Source: Clostridium sp. AM22-11AC
Lineage (GTDB): Bacteria > Bacillota > Clostridia > Lachnospirales > Lachnospiraceae
Assembly: GCF_003473545.1 (NCBI RefSeq)
Contig: NZ_QUCM01000004.1
Location: 124,001 to 188,000 of the forward strand
Direction: 5' to 3'
DNA length: 64,000 nt
Shown here: positions 44,413 through 54,200 of the stretch, one piece after another
How positions within the stretch are numbered: the stretch's first letter is position 1
Layout of the letters: the number at the start of each line of letters is the position of its first letter
Program-made: the position numbers and the translations under genes
The notes under the pieces: model-generated
The model's input: only the letters and a program-made list of their open reading frames with translations
Database searches by the model: none
What the model was told of the DNA's origin: nothing

Positions 44413-45284
44413 TTGGTTTCCTCCTTCTTTTCTGGGAACAGTTTCCACCGAAACTCCAGCTCTTTCTGGACAAACTCTTTCGGCAGGCCGCGGGGGTTGG
44501 CGATGAGATACCATACCCGAAAGGTGCGCTTCTTCGGATCTGTTTCCTGCCGGTAGAGCTGATAGCCCGCCTCATCCTCCTGTGTCCACTGTCCTGTCTG
44601 CCGCTTGGCCTGCACAAAGGGTTCCACCACCTGGTCCAGTTCCTCTCTGGTGCGGCTTGAGGCCCAGGCTTGATCCACATCATTGGCGTGGGAGAGGTGG
44701 AACAACATCGAACCCATCCAGTTCTTTGCCTTGTGTCCAGGCGTTCCGCGCAATTCCGCCTGACGGCGGTACCCCTCCATCTGCTCCGCCGTTCCGTACC
44801 GTTCCACCATCTGCTCCCGCACATAGATGAACCAGCTGTAGTCCTCCGCCTCGGTGAAGGGGGCGCAGACCGGCTGTAATGCCTCCACGGGGTCTGCCTC
44901 GAAGCGGTCGATGAAGTCGAGGTAGTTGGCTTTGACCAGGGGCAGAAAGGTGTCCAGCAGCCCGGTGTTCAGCCGCAGGTCCTCTGTCAGCATCCGAAAG
45001 AATGAACCGCCTGTTGTGGGTTCAATTCTGAAAGAGTAGAGGTAGTCATCTCCCTGCTTTATGATACAGCTGAAGCCCACCTCCACATTCCCATGGCCGA
45101 TTTCGTAGTCTATGTAGTTGTAGCGGCTCCGGTCAAACCAGATCTGATAGGTCAGCCCGTTTTTCATTTTCTTTTTGAAGTCGCCCTTTTTCAGACGCTT
45201 CCAGCCCTTTTCCTCCAGGCCCAGGCCGTTCCACAGGTAGTCCAGAAGTTCCTGAATTATATCTGCCGGCCGTTTTTGTTCCAC
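44409..45284 (-). CDS. Hypothetical immunity-array protein, 291 aa
   Basis: Soluble, acidic protein, rich in aromatic residues, with no family I recognise with confidence. The N-terminal half (WKRLKKGDFKKKMKNGLTYQ, GFSCIIKQGDDYLYSF) has an alpha/beta look reminiscent of DUF4304-type proteins; the C-terminal half is helical. The GTG at 45284 lies 8 nt after AGGGGG; an earlier GTG at 45293 is possible. Overlaps the DUF4261 gene. Confidence 0.6.
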   Translation of the reverse strand: MEQKRPADIIQELLDYLWNGLGLEEKGWKRLKKGDFKKKMKNGLTYQIWFDRSRYNYIDYEIGHGNVEVGFSCIIKQGDDYLYSFRIEPTTGGSFFRMLTEDLRLNTGLLDTFLPLVKANYLDFIDRFEADPVEALQPVCAPFTEAEDYSWFIYVREQMVERYGTAEQMEGYRRQAELRGTPGHKAKNWMGSMLFHLSHANDVDQAWASSRTREELDQVVEPFVQAKRQTGQWTQEDEAGYQLYRQETDPKKRTFRVWYLIANPRGLPKEFVQKELEFRWKLFPEKKEETK

Positions 45285-45310
45285 GGTCTCCACCCCCTGA
45301 CGAATTCTCT

Positions 45311-46090
45311 TTAATAGTCAAGCAGGATAGGCACCTGCTGTTCCTCGGCAAACCGCATGGCCCGCCAGAACACGGAGAAGGCAAACTTGGCCAAGGATTG
45401 GGTGTCATATTGGGTGTGTTCTGGGATGTCTGCCTTGCTGTACTGTCCATCTGAGTCTATGGTTCCGTCTACCGGGTATCCTTCAGTGTCGGCCCAGCCA
45501 AGGATGGTGTCCTCATCGGCCTGCCATGCCAGCTGGTTCAGCTTCTCCAGTTCCTTTCGCAGACCGCCCAAAGTGGCGATCATCGTTTGATCATCGGTGG
45601 GCAGAGGGCCTTGGAATAGAAAGCTGTCGGTGAGGGGAAGCCACCAAGTCGCGCCCCGAAGCAGGGACCACACCCGCTCCTCGTCCGATGCAAGGCGGGC
45701 AATCAGGGGATGCTCCCCGAAGTCCCAGTCCTTCTCCACGGTGAGAGGCACCGGTTCCTCGTATGTATGACAGGCGGCCACCAGCAGCATAGCGCCAAAG
45801 GCATCCCAATCCGGCTTATCGGTGTAATAGGGCCGCTCGTTGTCCTCCGGCCATGGAGTGTAGGGCGGTTGGTTCGGCTGGGAAATGGCGGCTAAGATCT
45901 GATCCCGCCAGTCCTCCACTGCCGCCTGGATCTCAGCCGGGGACAGCTCCTCCTCGTTGTCGGCGGGTTCTCCATCCGGGGTGATCCGGTTAAAGGTGTA
46001 TCCGTTTTCCTCCGCCCACTGCTGAACAACAGTTTTCCAGTTGTGAGAATAGTACCGGGTCAGCGTCCCGGCGTAAATGTCAAGTCCCAT
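45311..46090 (-). CDS. Hypothetical immunity-array protein, 259 aa
   Basis: Begins MGLDIYAGTLTRYY, a start seen in uncharacterised proteins near immunity clusters. Acidic and Trp-rich (WWLPLTDSFLFQGP in the middle) with a C-terminal helix FAFSVFWRAMRFAEEQ. No catalytic motif. The ATG at 46090 has AAGGAG 9 nt upstream. Confidence 0.6.
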   Translation of the reverse strand: MGLDIYAGTLTRYYSHNWKTVVQQWAEENGYTFNRITPDGEPADNEEELSPAEIQAAVEDWRDQILAAISQPNQPPYTPWPEDNERPYYTDKPDWDAFGAMLLVAACHTYEEPVPLTVEKDWDFGEHPLIARLASDEERVWSLLRGATWWLPLTDSFLFQGPLPTDDQTMIATLGGLRKELEKLNQLAWQADEDTILGWADTEGYPVDGTIDSDGQYSKADIPEHTQYDTQSLAKFAFSVFWRAMRFAEEQQVPILLDY

Positions 46091-46110
46091 AAGTTTCACT
46101 CCTTTTTTGT

Positions 46111-46470
46111 CTATATCATTTCATACAGCAGGGCAGCGTCGTCCTGCACCAGTTCCAGATGGGAGCGCAGCGTTTCCAGTCCGCTTTGCACCGCCTCGGT
46201 GGGCAGGTCCCAGTCCGGGGCAATTTCAGCAGCCAGTTCCGGGAGGTCCCGCTCCCGCAGAGCTGCCAGCAGTTTAGACGCCAGCTCTCCCTCCAGCAGA
46301 GCGCAGTCCAGGGTGTCCTCGGTCTGGGGAGCAGGAAAACGGACATCCATATCCAGCACGCTCTCACACCAGTCCCAGATGGCCATATAGACCGCACCGG
46401 AGCAGTCGCCGTTGGACAGTTCCTGCCGCCGGTTATTTTTTATCAGATAAAAGGACGCAATCTGTGACAT
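46111..46470 (-). CDS. Hypothetical immunity-array protein, 119 aa
   Basis: A small acidic, mostly helical protein (WDWCESVLDMDVRFPAP then repeated Leu-rich helices). Not recognised. GGGAGG upstream of the start; 20 bp spacing to the next gene. Its position in the array is the only clue to function. Confidence 0.6.
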   Translation of the reverse strand: MSQIASFYLIKNNRRQELSNGDCSGAVYMAIWDWCESVLDMDVRFPAPQTEDTLDCALLEGELASKLLAALRERDLPELAAEIAPDWDLPTEAVQSGLETLRSHLELVQDDAALLYEMI

Positions 46471-46493
46471 GGCAGTTCCTCCCGAATATATTT

Positions 46494-47243
46494 TCAGTGT
46501 TCATTGAGATACCTCGCCAATTTCTTCTCCAGCAGTTCTGTCATATCGTTGCAGAGTCGCTTGACCTTGTCCTGCTCATGGGCGTAGTACCAGATGGTTT
46601 CCTCTCCGGGGCGGAGCAGGAGCTGGTCGCCGTCCGCTTCTTTCCAGAACTCGCCCAGCACGCAATACCGCTCTCCGTGGATGGTCAAATTAAATGTTCC
46701 AGAGAGTTCAACGATTACGCCTGTGAATACATTGATGCCTGCGGTCAGCAGGAAAAACTCCCGCACCTGGGCCGGGAGCGTGAAGTCCATCACGCTTTCT
46801 TGATTCCCGATTTGCTCCTCCGTGGTGGCGGGCTTGATCTCATCAGAGGGGTCCAGCACCTTTGCCAACGCCTTGGAGAACTTGGGGTATCGGCCAAATA
46901 GTTCTGGGTGGCTGGCCTTGAATTCCTTTTGCTTTTCCCGCTGCACTCGCTTCTGCTTCTTGCAGAACGCATCCAGCTCCGCCAGATACCGCTCCTGGTA
47001 GAGATTGCTGGCCTCAAATGCTGTGCCGCTCTTTTCCAGAATGGCGATGGCTCCCTTTTGGCTGCCAAACACCGGGACCCACTGGAAACCATGCCGGCAG
47101 GGCTTTAGCTTCAGAAATTCGCCCCGACTCAGCAGGGTTTCCAGTTCCGGCTCATGCTCGTCCCACCAGTTCCGCCAACTTTCTGGTGTTTCCCGGCCTT
47201 CGACCAGGTCCAGGAGCTTTGCTGTCAATGATTCTGTGTTCAT
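46494..47243 (-). CDS. SUKH (SMI1/KNR4)-like immunity protein
   Basis: 249 residues. The C-terminal half has the SUKH pattern: LPAQVREFFLLTAGINVF, YCVLGEFWKEADGDQLLL, then TIWYYAHEQDKVKRLC and a terminal helix. SUKH proteins neutralise many nuclease and deaminase toxins. The N-terminal SWRNWWDEHEPELETLLSRG is a helical start shared with related immunity proteins. Ribosome site weak. Confidence 0.6.
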   Translation of the reverse strand: MNTESLTAKLLDLVEGRETPESWRNWWDEHEPELETLLSRGEFLKLKPCRHGFQWVPVFGSQKGAIAILEKSGTAFEASNLYQERYLAELDAFCKKQKRVQREKQKEFKASHPELFGRYPKFSKALAKVLDPSDEIKPATTEEQIGNQESVMDFTLPAQVREFFLLTAGINVFTGVIVELSGTFNLTIHGERYCVLGEFWKEADGDQLLLRPGEETIWYYAHEQDKVKRLCNDMTELLEKKLARYLNEH

Positions 47244-47279
47244 AGGTGTCCACGCTCTTTCTCCGCCATCACTTCCACA

Positions 47280-47669
47280 TTACTCGGTAGCACAAAGCTC
47301 ATTCATTTTTGGAATCAGTATTTTATCCATCCATTGACAAACAACCTCAAAGGCAATGTCAATTTTTTCTTCATTTCCTATATCAAGATATATTTCATTG
47401 TCTCTCAAACTGTAAAACAGTGGTTGTGTGTTGGCGTCTGGTTTGGCATAACCATAAGGGTCGTATGGACGGGTGTTGATTATATAGCAAACCTCTATGC
47501 TTATGCTATCCTTTGTGTTCCCGCCGAATGAGGAAAACGCAATCATATAGGTGAAATTTTTACTGTGCCTCGTAAGTGTTTTGTCGGATTTTTTATACTT
47601 GAATCCTAAATGCCCGTACTTTCCTTGCAACTTGGTTCCAAGCATTTGCATTGCTTCGCTAAAGTTCAT
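47280..47669 (-). CDS. Hypothetical protein, 129 aa, of lower GC content
   Basis: Contains YGHLGFKYKKSDKTLTRHSK and a beta-rich middle (YMIAFSSFGGNTKDSISIEV), reminiscent of DUF4304-type immunity proteins but not certain. Its bases are clearly more AT-rich than the genes on either side, suggesting a separate acquisition. GGAGGGG lies before the start. Confidence 0.6.
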   Translation of the reverse strand: MNFSEAMQMLGTKLQGKYGHLGFKYKKSDKTLTRHSKNFTYMIAFSSFGGNTKDSISIEVCYIINTRPYDPYGYAKPDANTQPLFYSLRDNEIYLDIGNEEKIDIAFEVVCQWMDKILIPKMNELCATE

Positions 47670-47703
47670 TGTGCCCCCTCCATATTCTCATCATAGGTGC
47701 TCC

Positions 47704-48183
47704 TTATGTCTCATGCAAATCCGCATCCCGGTATCTCGGCCCGATAAATACAGAGATATGGACCCCAGCCTGATTCCACTCGCCCGGCAGATAGATCAGG
47801 CAAGTGAAACTATCCGCTGTCTGGCTGTTGGACGCTCGGAAATCATACCGTCCCAGTTCCTGCTCATTGGCAGGAATCCGCTCCACCTCATCCAGGCCAA
47901 TGGCTCCCGCAAACGCCTGAAAGTGATTCCAGATCTGTTCTGTATCAGAGCGGTTCAGCGAAACGCCAGAATGGTAAGAGGGCCCGCTTGCGGTTCGCCT
48001 TCTTTTCTTGGAACCATCTGAGCCACAAACAAACACTCGCTTTTTCTCTATAATCCAGTCTGTGTTCTTTAAGGAAGGGATGGCATCCGAGAGGAGAACG
48101 GCAAATTCATTCAGGTGTTGCTCCCATAGTGCGATGGCCACTTCTAACGACTGGGGCAAGCTATGTTGATTTGATTTGTTCAT
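47704..48183 (-). CDS. Hypothetical immunity-array protein, 159 aa
   Basis: Helical N-terminus (LEVAIALWEQHLNEFAVLL) followed by a beta-rich part ending in FTCLIYLPGEWNQAGVHISV. No recognised family. GGGAGG precedes the start. Lies between the giant polyimmunity gene and the 129-residue gene. Confidence 0.6.
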   Translation of the reverse strand: MNKSNQHSLPQSLEVAIALWEQHLNEFAVLLSDAIPSLKNTDWIIEKKRVFVCGSDGSKKRRRTASGPSYHSGVSLNRSDTEQIWNHFQAFAGAIGLDEVERIPANEQELGRYDFRASNSQTADSFTCLIYLPGEWNQAGVHISVFIGPRYRDADLHET

Positions 48184-48207
48184 GCCTTTCTCCTCCCGTG
48201 ATGTTAC

Positions 48208-51200
48208 TCAATCCCACCAGAAGTACCAGACAGTGGACTGCCACAGAACATCTGCTAAATTGCCCACCGTCGGGTCATCTTGCTCCTGATCCACAATGTC
48301 TGGGCAGAACCCATACTGCTCCGCGGCCAATTCCATGGCCTTCTCCTTGGAAACGGGGACCGGGAGCAGGAACTCCAGCTCGTCATGGGTCATAGCGGCA
48401 GGGACCGCTCCATGCTGTTCAAACCAGTATTTCGCCACCGCCATCAGCTCCGGCGTGTCGGGACACTCGTTCCAGTTTCCAAAGGGCAGGTAGGCGAAGA
48501 TCTCCCAGGGGTTCTTGACCGGAATTTTGGCCAGAATGAGCGGATAGGTCATGTGGCTATCCGAATCCCAATAGCAGGAGAAGCGGTCATTGTCATAGCC
48601 GCCCTCCATCTCGCCCAGGACTTCCTCCTCCCAGTCCATGTCATCGTCCTCGGCTTCTTCCTTGCGCTGGCCGGTCAATTCCTCCAGAACCGCCTTTCCG
48701 TCCTTGACGGGAGCGGAGAGCATCTTCTTTCGATACTCCATTACCGTTTTGAGGTCAAATTCATAAAAGTCCGCATCGTTCTCCGGGTCGGCGTTCATCA
48801 CCAGACACTCCAACAGCGTTTCATCATCCGCCTTGATGAGCACGGGAACAAAGCCCTCCCGTACCCCCAGCCGCTGGGCGTAGCTGTATGCCGACATGAT
48901 GGGGTCATCATCTGCCATGGATGGGAAATAGGTACACTCGCAGTCCAGATACTCCATGATGGCCTGAGCAACCTCGGAAGGCTCCAGCGTGTCCTCGTCG
49001 AAGTCCTGTCCCTGCCAGTTTTCAAACCGTTCCCCGATCACCTCTGCCATAGCCTGATAGTAGTCCTCGTCAAAGGGGATGAACAGGTAGGCTTCATCCT
49101 GGAACTCATCAGAGTGATACCGCTCCGGGCCGAAGAAGCGGAGGGCATTGTCGTCAATGTCGGCGGGATAGTAGGGGCTGTCGCCCTCTCCATAGTAATA
49201 GCCTGCAAAAGCACGGCCTTGCTGATTGAATAGCACAGAGAACAGACAGCCGTCCAACTCATCCCGGATAAACTCCCGCAGATCCACACTGGCAGGATCA
49301 GCTTTGACCTGTTTGGCCACTTCGCTGTATTCTTTCAGGAAGTCCTCACCCATCAGGTCGTGCTCCATGCACCAGCGCAGGTAGATGGCCATGTGGTTAT
49401 AAGCATTGATGGGGTCAATAGGCAGTTCCTTCTCCTCAATGCTCTCAAGGTGATAGGAAGCGTCGTCCATCTCACCGTCAAAATTATCATTGGAAAGGGT
49501 GCCACGGGTGATCGCATTCTGACGAGTGGGGTTTACAACAAAACTGATCCCCCTCATCTTGTTCAGCAGAGCGTCTACATCATGTTCCAGTTTATAGTCC
49601 AACTCGTCCTCATAAAGCGGAATGACCTGATAGAAGTTGACCTCCTCGCCGCCCGGCAGGGTGCAGACCTCGCCGCCCTCCTCTGTACTTTGGGGGCCGG
49701 TGAGAATGGCGGCACACAGCTTCGTATTTTCCGCAAAGTTCTCCTTGTTATCCATGGTATGTCCAAAGCCCAGCCAAGTGTCGCTGGCAATGGGCAGACG
49801 AGCTAAAACTTTCAGCAGACGGATAGGCCAGTACCACCGCTCATCCTGCATAGATTCCTGAACCAACTTCCAGTCCGCAGGCAGCGCGATAGCCAGCTCC
49901 GCCCGCTCCAGCTTATATTCCGCCAGTTCCTCCGGCACATTCATCCGGTGAGCGCCCATGCCCATGGTGACCAGGGTGCAGTAGTCCCGCTCCTCAGAGG
50001 GCGGCACCACGCAGATGTCCACATGGATGTCGGGAGAAACCAGCTCATGGAACACATTCTCGAACTTGCCGAAATACTGCTCAATGTGCTCCTCGACGGC
50101 TTCCATCTCCTCCTCGGTGTAGACTTCGGGATTACTGAATTCTTCCTCATCCTGCGTGTCATCATTGTCTGAGTGGTCGCAGCTGTCATCCTCCGGATCT
50201 CCCTTTATAGGCTCGTAACCGATCTTCAGGGTCATCTGTTCCTCCGGCAGGGAGACGCCGGGGCTGCGGGTGATGGTGTGCTTATCGTCCGCAGAAAAAC
50301 CGATGGTCTCGCCGTCTTGCAGTGTCACATCACACGCCAGCACATAGGAGGCAAGGCTGGCCAAAAAGTCCCGCAGTTCCTCCGGCTCAGCGTCGGTGTT
50401 CAACACCTCCATTTCCTCCTTGCCAAACACATCCATGCCGTAGGTGTAGCCGTTTAGGCCCCCCTCGCTCCGGTACAGGCCGAACCAAACCCAGTTGAAG
50501 ATGGGCAGTTCGTCCTCTTTGAGCATATCGGCAAGGCCCTCATAGAAACGAGGCTCAAATACCACGCCGCTGGTGTAGACACCGGTGGCATATTTCTGCT
50601 TGCAGCACACTGCCATCGCCTTAGTGAACAGCTTACCCCGTTCCAGCAGTTTTTCCTCCTCGCCCAATACAGCCACCACGATATGGGCCTTGTGCGCTTT
50701 GGCCACCTCTACGGCCTCTGGCCACATATAGTTGTTTTCGGCGTTGATCTCCGCTTCATTGTCCGGGATGTGACCGTGGAAGAGTGTCACGATCAGCATC
50801 ATGCCGCCGACCCGCATTACCACAGCGTCATCGCTGTTCTCATCATCTTCGTCGCCCTCATCCGGCTCCTCATCTACGATGCCCCATTCTTCCCGCAGAT
50901 CTCGAATCAACTGCTCCTTGTCCCATTCCGCTTTGGAGAGGAGCACAGACCCGGCAAAGGAGCCCTTACGGTCAGTTTTCTCCTCGTCGGCGTCATCCTC
51001 AAGATCCTCTACATCTTCATCCGGATCATAGAGGGATTCATGCTCCAGTCCGCGGACAAATTCCTCAAAGCTGTCTGCCAGATGGGTAATCTTGTAGTCG
51101 TTTTCCTGATCCACATGGACTACCGCAGGCTCTCCCTGGGGGCCACAAACCCGGTAGTCCAGGAAGATCATATCGTGTCCGGCGCTGGGACAGTCGCAGA

Positions 51201-54200
51201 TGGCCACTCCGATGGCAGGATACTCCCACTCATCGATCATAAACTGGCTGCCCAGCTCTCCACAGAGGGAGCAGCTCTTTTCTCGTCCGATGCCGAAAAT
51301 GCCGGTGATGGCCACATGATCATCTGACCAACAGGTAGGCTCATCGCAGGGATAGCAGGTGTTCACCGGAATGCCGCCGTTGTGCTGCTTCATCAGCCAA
51401 ATGTAGGCGGCGGGCAGCTTGTAGCCCAGTTCCTCCTCCACGCTGGCAATCAGCTCATCGGAAGGCGGATCACTGACATATTCTTTCAGTGCATACCAAT
51501 TATCATCCCAGAAGTTGGTGAGGTCGAAGCCCTCAAATGGGGTATCACCGGGCACGAATTTGGCCTTCTTCTTCCGGCTGCGCTGGCGTTTCCGGATCTC
51601 CGCCTTACACTCCCGAATTACCGCCGGAGCATTTTCATCCTCCGGGTCCAACTCTGCCCACCGCTGGGCGTAGGGAATGGCCTTTTCCTCCTGGCCGTAG
51701 AGATACTGATAGCCATAGGCCATCCGCATATTCCACTCCGCCTTGTCCTGGCCTTCCTCCCGGACGGACTCCAGCACCTCAATGGCCCTCAGAAGGGCTT
51801 TGTCTCCCTTGGATTTCAAAGTACCTTCGTCATGGTCCCCGATGATGGCGTAGTTCTCCAGTGCACGGGCCAGGGCGTAGGCGGTGCGGTAGTTCCTCCA
51901 GTTCTCCGGGATGGCATTCAGTGCCTGGATACAGCGGGTGTACTCGTCTTCGTCGTTCCACTGCTCCAGCTGAGCGAAGAATGCTTCGGCGTTCTGTTGG
52001 GTGTAAGGAATATAGTCCATGCCCGTCAGCGTTTCGTCCAACTCGTCATCCTGATTCTCAGTTTCTGTCCCATCATCTTGTTGCTTTAGGGATACAGAAC
52101 CGGCTTCACGGCGGAAGGTGTGGAAGATGGCCCATGGGATGTCCGTGCCTTCAAAGAACTCTTTCGCCATGTTCAGCGCCTCTTGGATGTCCCAGGCGAT
52201 GAAGTCCACATAGCCACAGTAGAGGCCGGTAGCCCCGCCGGTGAGAGTGAGCACTTCCGAACCATCCCCGCCGGTGAGCACTTCCTCCAGTTTGTCCCGG
52301 AAGTCGAAAATTTTCTGACTGCCTTCCTCCTCCCGCAGGGTATCCAGGGGATAGCAGAAGAAGCCCGCCACCGCGCCGTCGGCATGGAGATCGTCCATAA
52401 AATCATTGTCGGCATTCAGATAGCCGTTGATGAGCGGCACACAGCAGGTGGAACCGGCCATTACATCCAGCCGCCAATCGGCGTCCGGGTCCTGTTTGGG
52501 TTCCATTTTGTAACCAAGGTAGCTCTCCAGATAGGCTTCCGGGTCGGTGGAGAGCTCCAGGCCCTGCTCCCGCAGTTTGTCGGGCAGCTGGGACAGGAGG
52601 AAGGACGGCTCTGCCTTGGGTTCCTCCAGCACATCAAAGCTGTCTATGTATCTCATGTGGGAGATCTCGCCCAGCACTTGGTCGGTGAAGGTGGTGAGCA
52701 TCCACCAGGCCCGGCCTTCTTCCTCCCGGAGCATAGGCAGCAGCTTTTCGCAGTAGGCGGAGATGGCGAAGCTGTTTTCACCCTGCTCCTCCAGCCAGAT
52801 CTGCACATCCTCCCCGGAGATGTCCCAGCCATTCTCAGTACGCAGACCGATGTTCTGGAAGGGCTGACGGCCCACCAGGATGTTCCAGTGCTCCAGCACC
52901 TCCTTGGGGGCGTGCTTCTGGAAGTAGACCAGCTCAAACAGCTTGACCTTGTCGCCCTCCGGGGTGAGGATCAGCTCATGCTTTTTGCCGTTGAAGCCCA
53001 TCTCGAAAGAGATCTCATCAAAGACCAGATTCAGGGTTTCCTCCATTTGGGCCACGAGTTCGGCACCGCGGGTGTGATCTTTGTCCTCATCCATCATCTG
53101 GCGCAATTCTGCTTCCATTTCCGCAAAGGTTTCCCACCAGTCCTCTGTCCGCTCCCGGAAGCACTCCCAGAACTGCGGCAGAGAAATACCCTTCTTGCAC
53201 GAGTCAATTAGTTCCTCCATGTCCTGTCGGGTGTTGAGCTTCGGATCATCACCGGGATGCAGTTCCAGAGCTTTTTCAAAATACCGCAGAGCGCGGCCCT
53301 CCTGATCCAGATAATAATAGGCATACCCCATACGGAAATTCCAGGAATAAGTATCTCCCAGTTCCTCCTCATGGGACTGCATCAGTTCCAGTGCCTGGTG
53401 AAGCAGCTTCCTTCCCTCCGGCTCGCTGGGGTCCGCCAGATTGTTGTAGGCGCGGGCCAGCTCCATATCAATTTCCGGGGTACGCTCCTCGGCGGGGATG
53501 GCCTCCAGCGCGTCAACGATTTTCAGGTGTTTGTCCTCCTCATGCCACTTCTGGCACTGCTTCAAAATGTCCATATCAGGGTCCTCCTCGTCCTCATCCG
53601 GTTTCCAGTCTTTGATCTGCTGGAACACGCCGTTCTCATCCCGCTCAAAGGCGCAGGGGGCGGGGGTGTTCAGCAGAGGAATGATGTCGGGATCGTCGTT
53701 GCAAATTGTGTTCAGCTTGTAAATCCCGGCGTTGTTGGGGTCGTCCATGTACGCCTCGCTCTCGTCACCAGCGGTGAAGCGCCAGCCACTGTCCCAGCCG
53801 CCGTCCGGCTTCTCCCTGTAGCAGTAGCCAACCTTGCAGCCCTCCACTGTGATGCGGTTGGTGGCGATACAGCCATCGGCACCCTCCCAGTCGGGGAGCA
53901 GATCTTTTACATCTTCCGCCTTTACATGGTAGTTCCGGTTGCGGCCAGAGGCTTCGTACAGCTCCTTCCGCAGCATCTCCACCTGAGAAGCCATATCCGT
54001 GATCTCATCCTCGCCCATCATCTCGCTGATGTCGTATTCCAGCGGGGCATGGACAAAGTCCGCCAGGGCCTTGTCCATGGCCTCGTGCTCCTCCGGCGTA
54101 GCAGTGATGCGGATACGGCGGGCGGGGGTGTTGTACTCGTCCAGATCCTGAAGGTTTACACTGCCACTGACGCTGCACTCCAGCAGGATGGCGGCCAGGT

